A stretch of 7,920 nucleotides of DNA, from contig JAFDFO010000235.1 of assembly GCA_019309815.1 (NCBI GenBank), forward strand, positions 1 to 7,920. The letters run 5' to 3'. Source of the DNA: Deltaproteobacteria bacterium (GTDB lineage Bacteria; Desulfobacterota; Desulfobacteria; Desulfobacterales; C00003060). The notes beneath the pieces were generated by a model. It was not told where the DNA came from. It saw nothing but the letters and a program-made list of their open reading frames with translations, and searched no databases. Below, one piece after another: positions 5,787-7,920 of the stretch (the stretch's first letter is position 1; every line of letters starts with the position of its first letter). The position numbers and the translations under genes were made by a program.

Positions 5787-7920
5787 ATGACTGACAGAAA
5801 AGACAATAACTTGGGCAGATATTATGTGGGCATTGATGCCGGGTCCGTAAGCCTGAACTGTTGTGTCGTCAATCACGCCAAAGAAATCGTTTATGAGCCC
5901 CCGTACAAGCGCCATCTCGGAAGAGTTGAGGAAGAAGTTCTGACGCTTCTCCATTCATTGTACGCGAGATTCGGCAGAAAAAGCATCAAGGCCATCGCCT
6001 TTACAGGGAATCATGGGCAGAACATTTGCCAACAGATGGGCGGTTTCTATGAATTCGAGACCATTAGCCAGGTATTGGGTGGGGTGTATGTAGAGCCGGA
6101 TGTGCGCACGATCATCAGCATGGGAGGACAGGACACGGCCCTTTTTCAGATCAACCATGATGATGACAGCTGGGAACTTGAGTACTTCAATACCAATGGC
6201 CCGTGTGCATCCGGCACCGGATCCTTTATTGACCAACAGGCACAAAGACTGGCCACATCCATCTACGACAAGACAGTAGACATATCTCAAGATCAGATCG
6301 ACAGCATACTTGGTGACTTCATCAAGCTGGGCCTCAGTAGTGAGAGCCCGGCCAACGTGGCCTGCCGGTGCACGGTCTTTACCAAGTCAGACATGATCCA
6401 CCTTCAGAACAAAGGGGAGAAACTAGAAGACATTATTTATGGACTGCACATAGGGAACGCCAGAAACTACATGAGCACCATTGTTTCCAATCGGGTCCTT
6501 CAACCGCCGATTCTTTTTGTTGGGGGACTTTCGATGAACGAGCTCCAGGTGCGTGCCTTTGAAAGCTATTTTCCGGGTGTAGTTGTTCCCGAGCACAATA
6601 CCTCGGTTGGTGCCCTGGGAGTCGCTCTGCAGGCCCTTGAATCGGGGATAGAGAACACCCTGAATCTGGACGGGGCCACTGCTATCAGGGAACAAGATTC
6701 ATTGTCACTCCCTGTGGCCCCAAAATTAGAGTTGAAGCAGACGGATTTTCCAGAGGACAATGCCGTTCGAAAAGGGCCGACCCAGACAAAGATCGGCGTG
6801 TATCTGGGCATCGACATTGGTTCAACAACCACGAAGCATGCCCTCATCACTGAGAACCGGGAAATCATTCACAAGGAATATGTCCACACCCAGGGAAAGC
6901 CGGTTGAGGTGACGCAACGGCTGTTGGAAGTCATTCGAGATGACATGGGAGACAAGATTGAAATCCTCGGAACCGCCACCACCGGATCAGGCAGAAACGT
7001 GGTGGGAGATTTTCTGAATGCAGATCTCATCATTGATGAAATCACAGCTCACGCCAGGGGTGCCGTAGAAATCGATGCATCGGTCGACACTATTTTCGAA
7101 ATTGGCGGTCAAGACTCGAAGTACATTTCTATAGCCAATACCTATCCGCTCGATTTTGACATGAACAAGGTGTGCGCGGCCGGCACCGGGAGCTTCCTCC
7201 ACGAACTGGCCAACAAGTACGGAATCAATATCGTGGATGAATTTCAGGAAATCGCTCTCTCCACAGATCGTCCAATTAAACTGGCGGAGCGATGTACTGT
7301 CTTTATGGAATCAGACCTTGTTTCCTATCATCAAAGAGGAGTCTTAAAGAACGATCTCATAGGGGGCCTTTGTTATGCCATTGTCCACAACTATCTCAAC
7401 CGGGTTGTAGAGAAGAGGAAGATCGGTCAAAGGGTTATGTTTCTAGGCGGGCCTTCCCTAAACAAGGGTGTCGTTGCTGCTTTTGAGAATGTCCTGGGTC
7501 GTGGTCTTGTCGTCCCCAAGCACAGGGAAGTGCTTGGGGCTTTCGGTGCAGCCATAAGCGTGCAGCAGAAGATGGCTCGCGAGAACAACAGGGAAAGTGT
7601 CTGCCGGGGATTGGACAGCGCCATAAATGATCGTATGGTTTACAAGGAGAAGATCTGCCGGGCAGACTCCAACTGTCACAACCAGTGCAAGCTCAAGATA
7701 TACGACTTTGACGGCAGGAAGAGCATCTGGGGTGGAGAGTGCGGCCGGTATGAAATGGTCGGAAAGAAGGGCCCAAAAGAAGAAAACCACTTCAAACTGA
7801 GAGATGAGATCTGGCGTGCCCACATGACCGGCGTCTATGCAGACTTGGGGGAAGGGCCTGTCATGGAGTTAGACGGACGGCCGACGGTTGGGATGCAAAG
7901 GTCACTTTACACCCTCCAGA
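5787..7920 (+). CDS. Large acyl-CoA dehydratase activase, two BadF/BcrA/HgdC-type ATPase domains (partial)
   Basis: The frame is open from ATG 5787 to the right edge (711 codons, no stop). It encodes two ASKHA-type ATPase domains in tandem. Domain 1 has GIDAGSVS (15-22), GGQD (113-116), CASGTGSF (140-147) and CRCTVF (193-198). Domain 2 has GIDIGSTTTK (341-350), GGQDSKY (440-446), CAAGTGSF (463-470) and ERCTVF (501-506). In the HgdC/BcrA/BadF family the CxxGTG and CTVF cysteines bind a dimer-bridging [4Fe-4S] cluster, and ATP hydrolysis drives electron transfer to 2-hydroxyacyl-CoA dehydratases or benzoyl-CoA reductase. After domain 2 comes a cysteine cluster (C624, C630, C634, C652, ending GGECGRYE), and the last visible residues (PTVGMQRSLYTLQ) look like the start of the DUF2229 region that follows in the roughly 1,400-residue members. 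The next in-frame stop upstream is at 5739-5741 and no other start codon lies between, so 5787 is the likely start despite a poor Shine-Dalgarno. The real substrate enzyme is unknown. Confidence 0.93.
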   Translation, partial: MTDRKDNNLGRYYVGIDAGSVSLNCCVVNHAKEIVYEPPYKRHLGRVEEEVLTLLHSLYARFGRKSIKAIAFTGNHGQNICQQMGGFYEFETISQVLGGVYVEPDVRTIISMGGQDTALFQINHDDDSWELEYFNTNGPCASGTGSFIDQQAQRLATSIYDKTVDISQDQIDSILGDFIKLGLSSESPANVACRCTVFTKSDMIHLQNKGEKLEDIIYGLHIGNARNYMSTIVSNRVLQPPILFVGGLSMNELQVRAFESYFPGVVVPEHNTSVGALGVALQALESGIENTLNLDGATAIREQDSLSLPVAPKLELKQTDFPEDNAVRKGPTQTKIGVYLGIDIGSTTTKHALITENREIIHKEYVHTQGKPVEVTQRLLEVIRDDMGDKIEILGTATTGSGRNVVGDFLNADLIIDEITAHARGAVEIDASVDTIFEIGGQDSKYISIANTYPLDFDMNKVCAAGTGSFLHELANKYGINIVDEFQEIALSTDRPIKLAERCTVFMESDLVSYHQRGVLKNDLIGGLCYAIVHNYLNRVVEKRKIGQRVMFLGGPSLNKGVVAAFENVLGRGLVVPKHREVLGAFGAAISVQQKMARENNRESVCRGLDSAINDRMVYKEKICRADSNCHNQCKLKIYDFDGRKSIWGGECGRYEMVGKKGPKEENHFKLRDEIWRAHMTGVYADLGEGPVMELDGRPTVGMQRSLYTLQ

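Overview
The window reads as a stretch of an anaerobic, moderate-GC bacterial chromosome, most likely a deltaproteobacterium (Desulfobacterota). This is inferred from gene content and style: a sodium-translocating decarboxylase beta subunit, a giant two-domain 2-hydroxyacyl-CoA dehydratase activase, an RNase E/G protein, and intergenic spacers filled with short degenerate repeat arrays. No rRNA or tRNA gene, CRISPR array, transposase or phage gene was seen.

Layout. (1) Minus strand, bases 1-243: the first 81 codons of a zinc-dependent phospholipase C-like protein that runs off the left edge. (2) Plus strand, 320-1605: a UMF1-family (Atg22-like) MFS transporter broken by a one-base frameshift near base 453. 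(3) 1606-1890: a gene-free spacer with an 18-bp perfect inverted repeat embedded in degenerate repeats. (4) Minus strand, 3554 down to 1891: oadB, the intact membrane beta subunit of a Na+-pumping decarboxylase, then a repeat-filled spacer, then a small oadG-like gamma subunit gene interrupted by an exact 34-bp tandem duplication. A candidate sigma-70 promoter lies at 3652-3680, upstream of oadB. (5) Minus strand, 5246 down to 3759: an intact RNase G. (6) 5247-5786: a 540-base divergent spacer holding a possible non-autonomous mobile element (5315-5684) with related terminal motifs, mirrored tandem repeats and competing GC-rich hairpins, followed by a good sigma-70-like promoter. (7) Plus strand, 5787 to the right edge: the first 711 codons of the large dehydratase activase.

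How the genes relate. OadB and OadG would work together in a membrane complex that couples decarboxylation of a CoA-thioester or oxaloacetate to Na+ export. No alpha (carboxyltransferase/biotin) subunit is in the window. The activase would use ATP and a [4Fe-4S] cluster to activate a 2-hydroxyacyl-CoA dehydratase or benzoyl-CoA reductase-like enzyme. RNase G is housekeeping RNA processing. The transporter and the phospholipase-like gene diverge from a 76-base spacer.

No clearly new multi-gene system was found. The most notable signals are the 34-bp duplication that frameshifts oadG, the repeat arrays that occur in most spacers (three of them mirror-symmetric), and the bounded hairpin-rich element between rng and the activase. 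Two frameshifts in under 8 kb also raise the possibility of assembly or sequencing errors.
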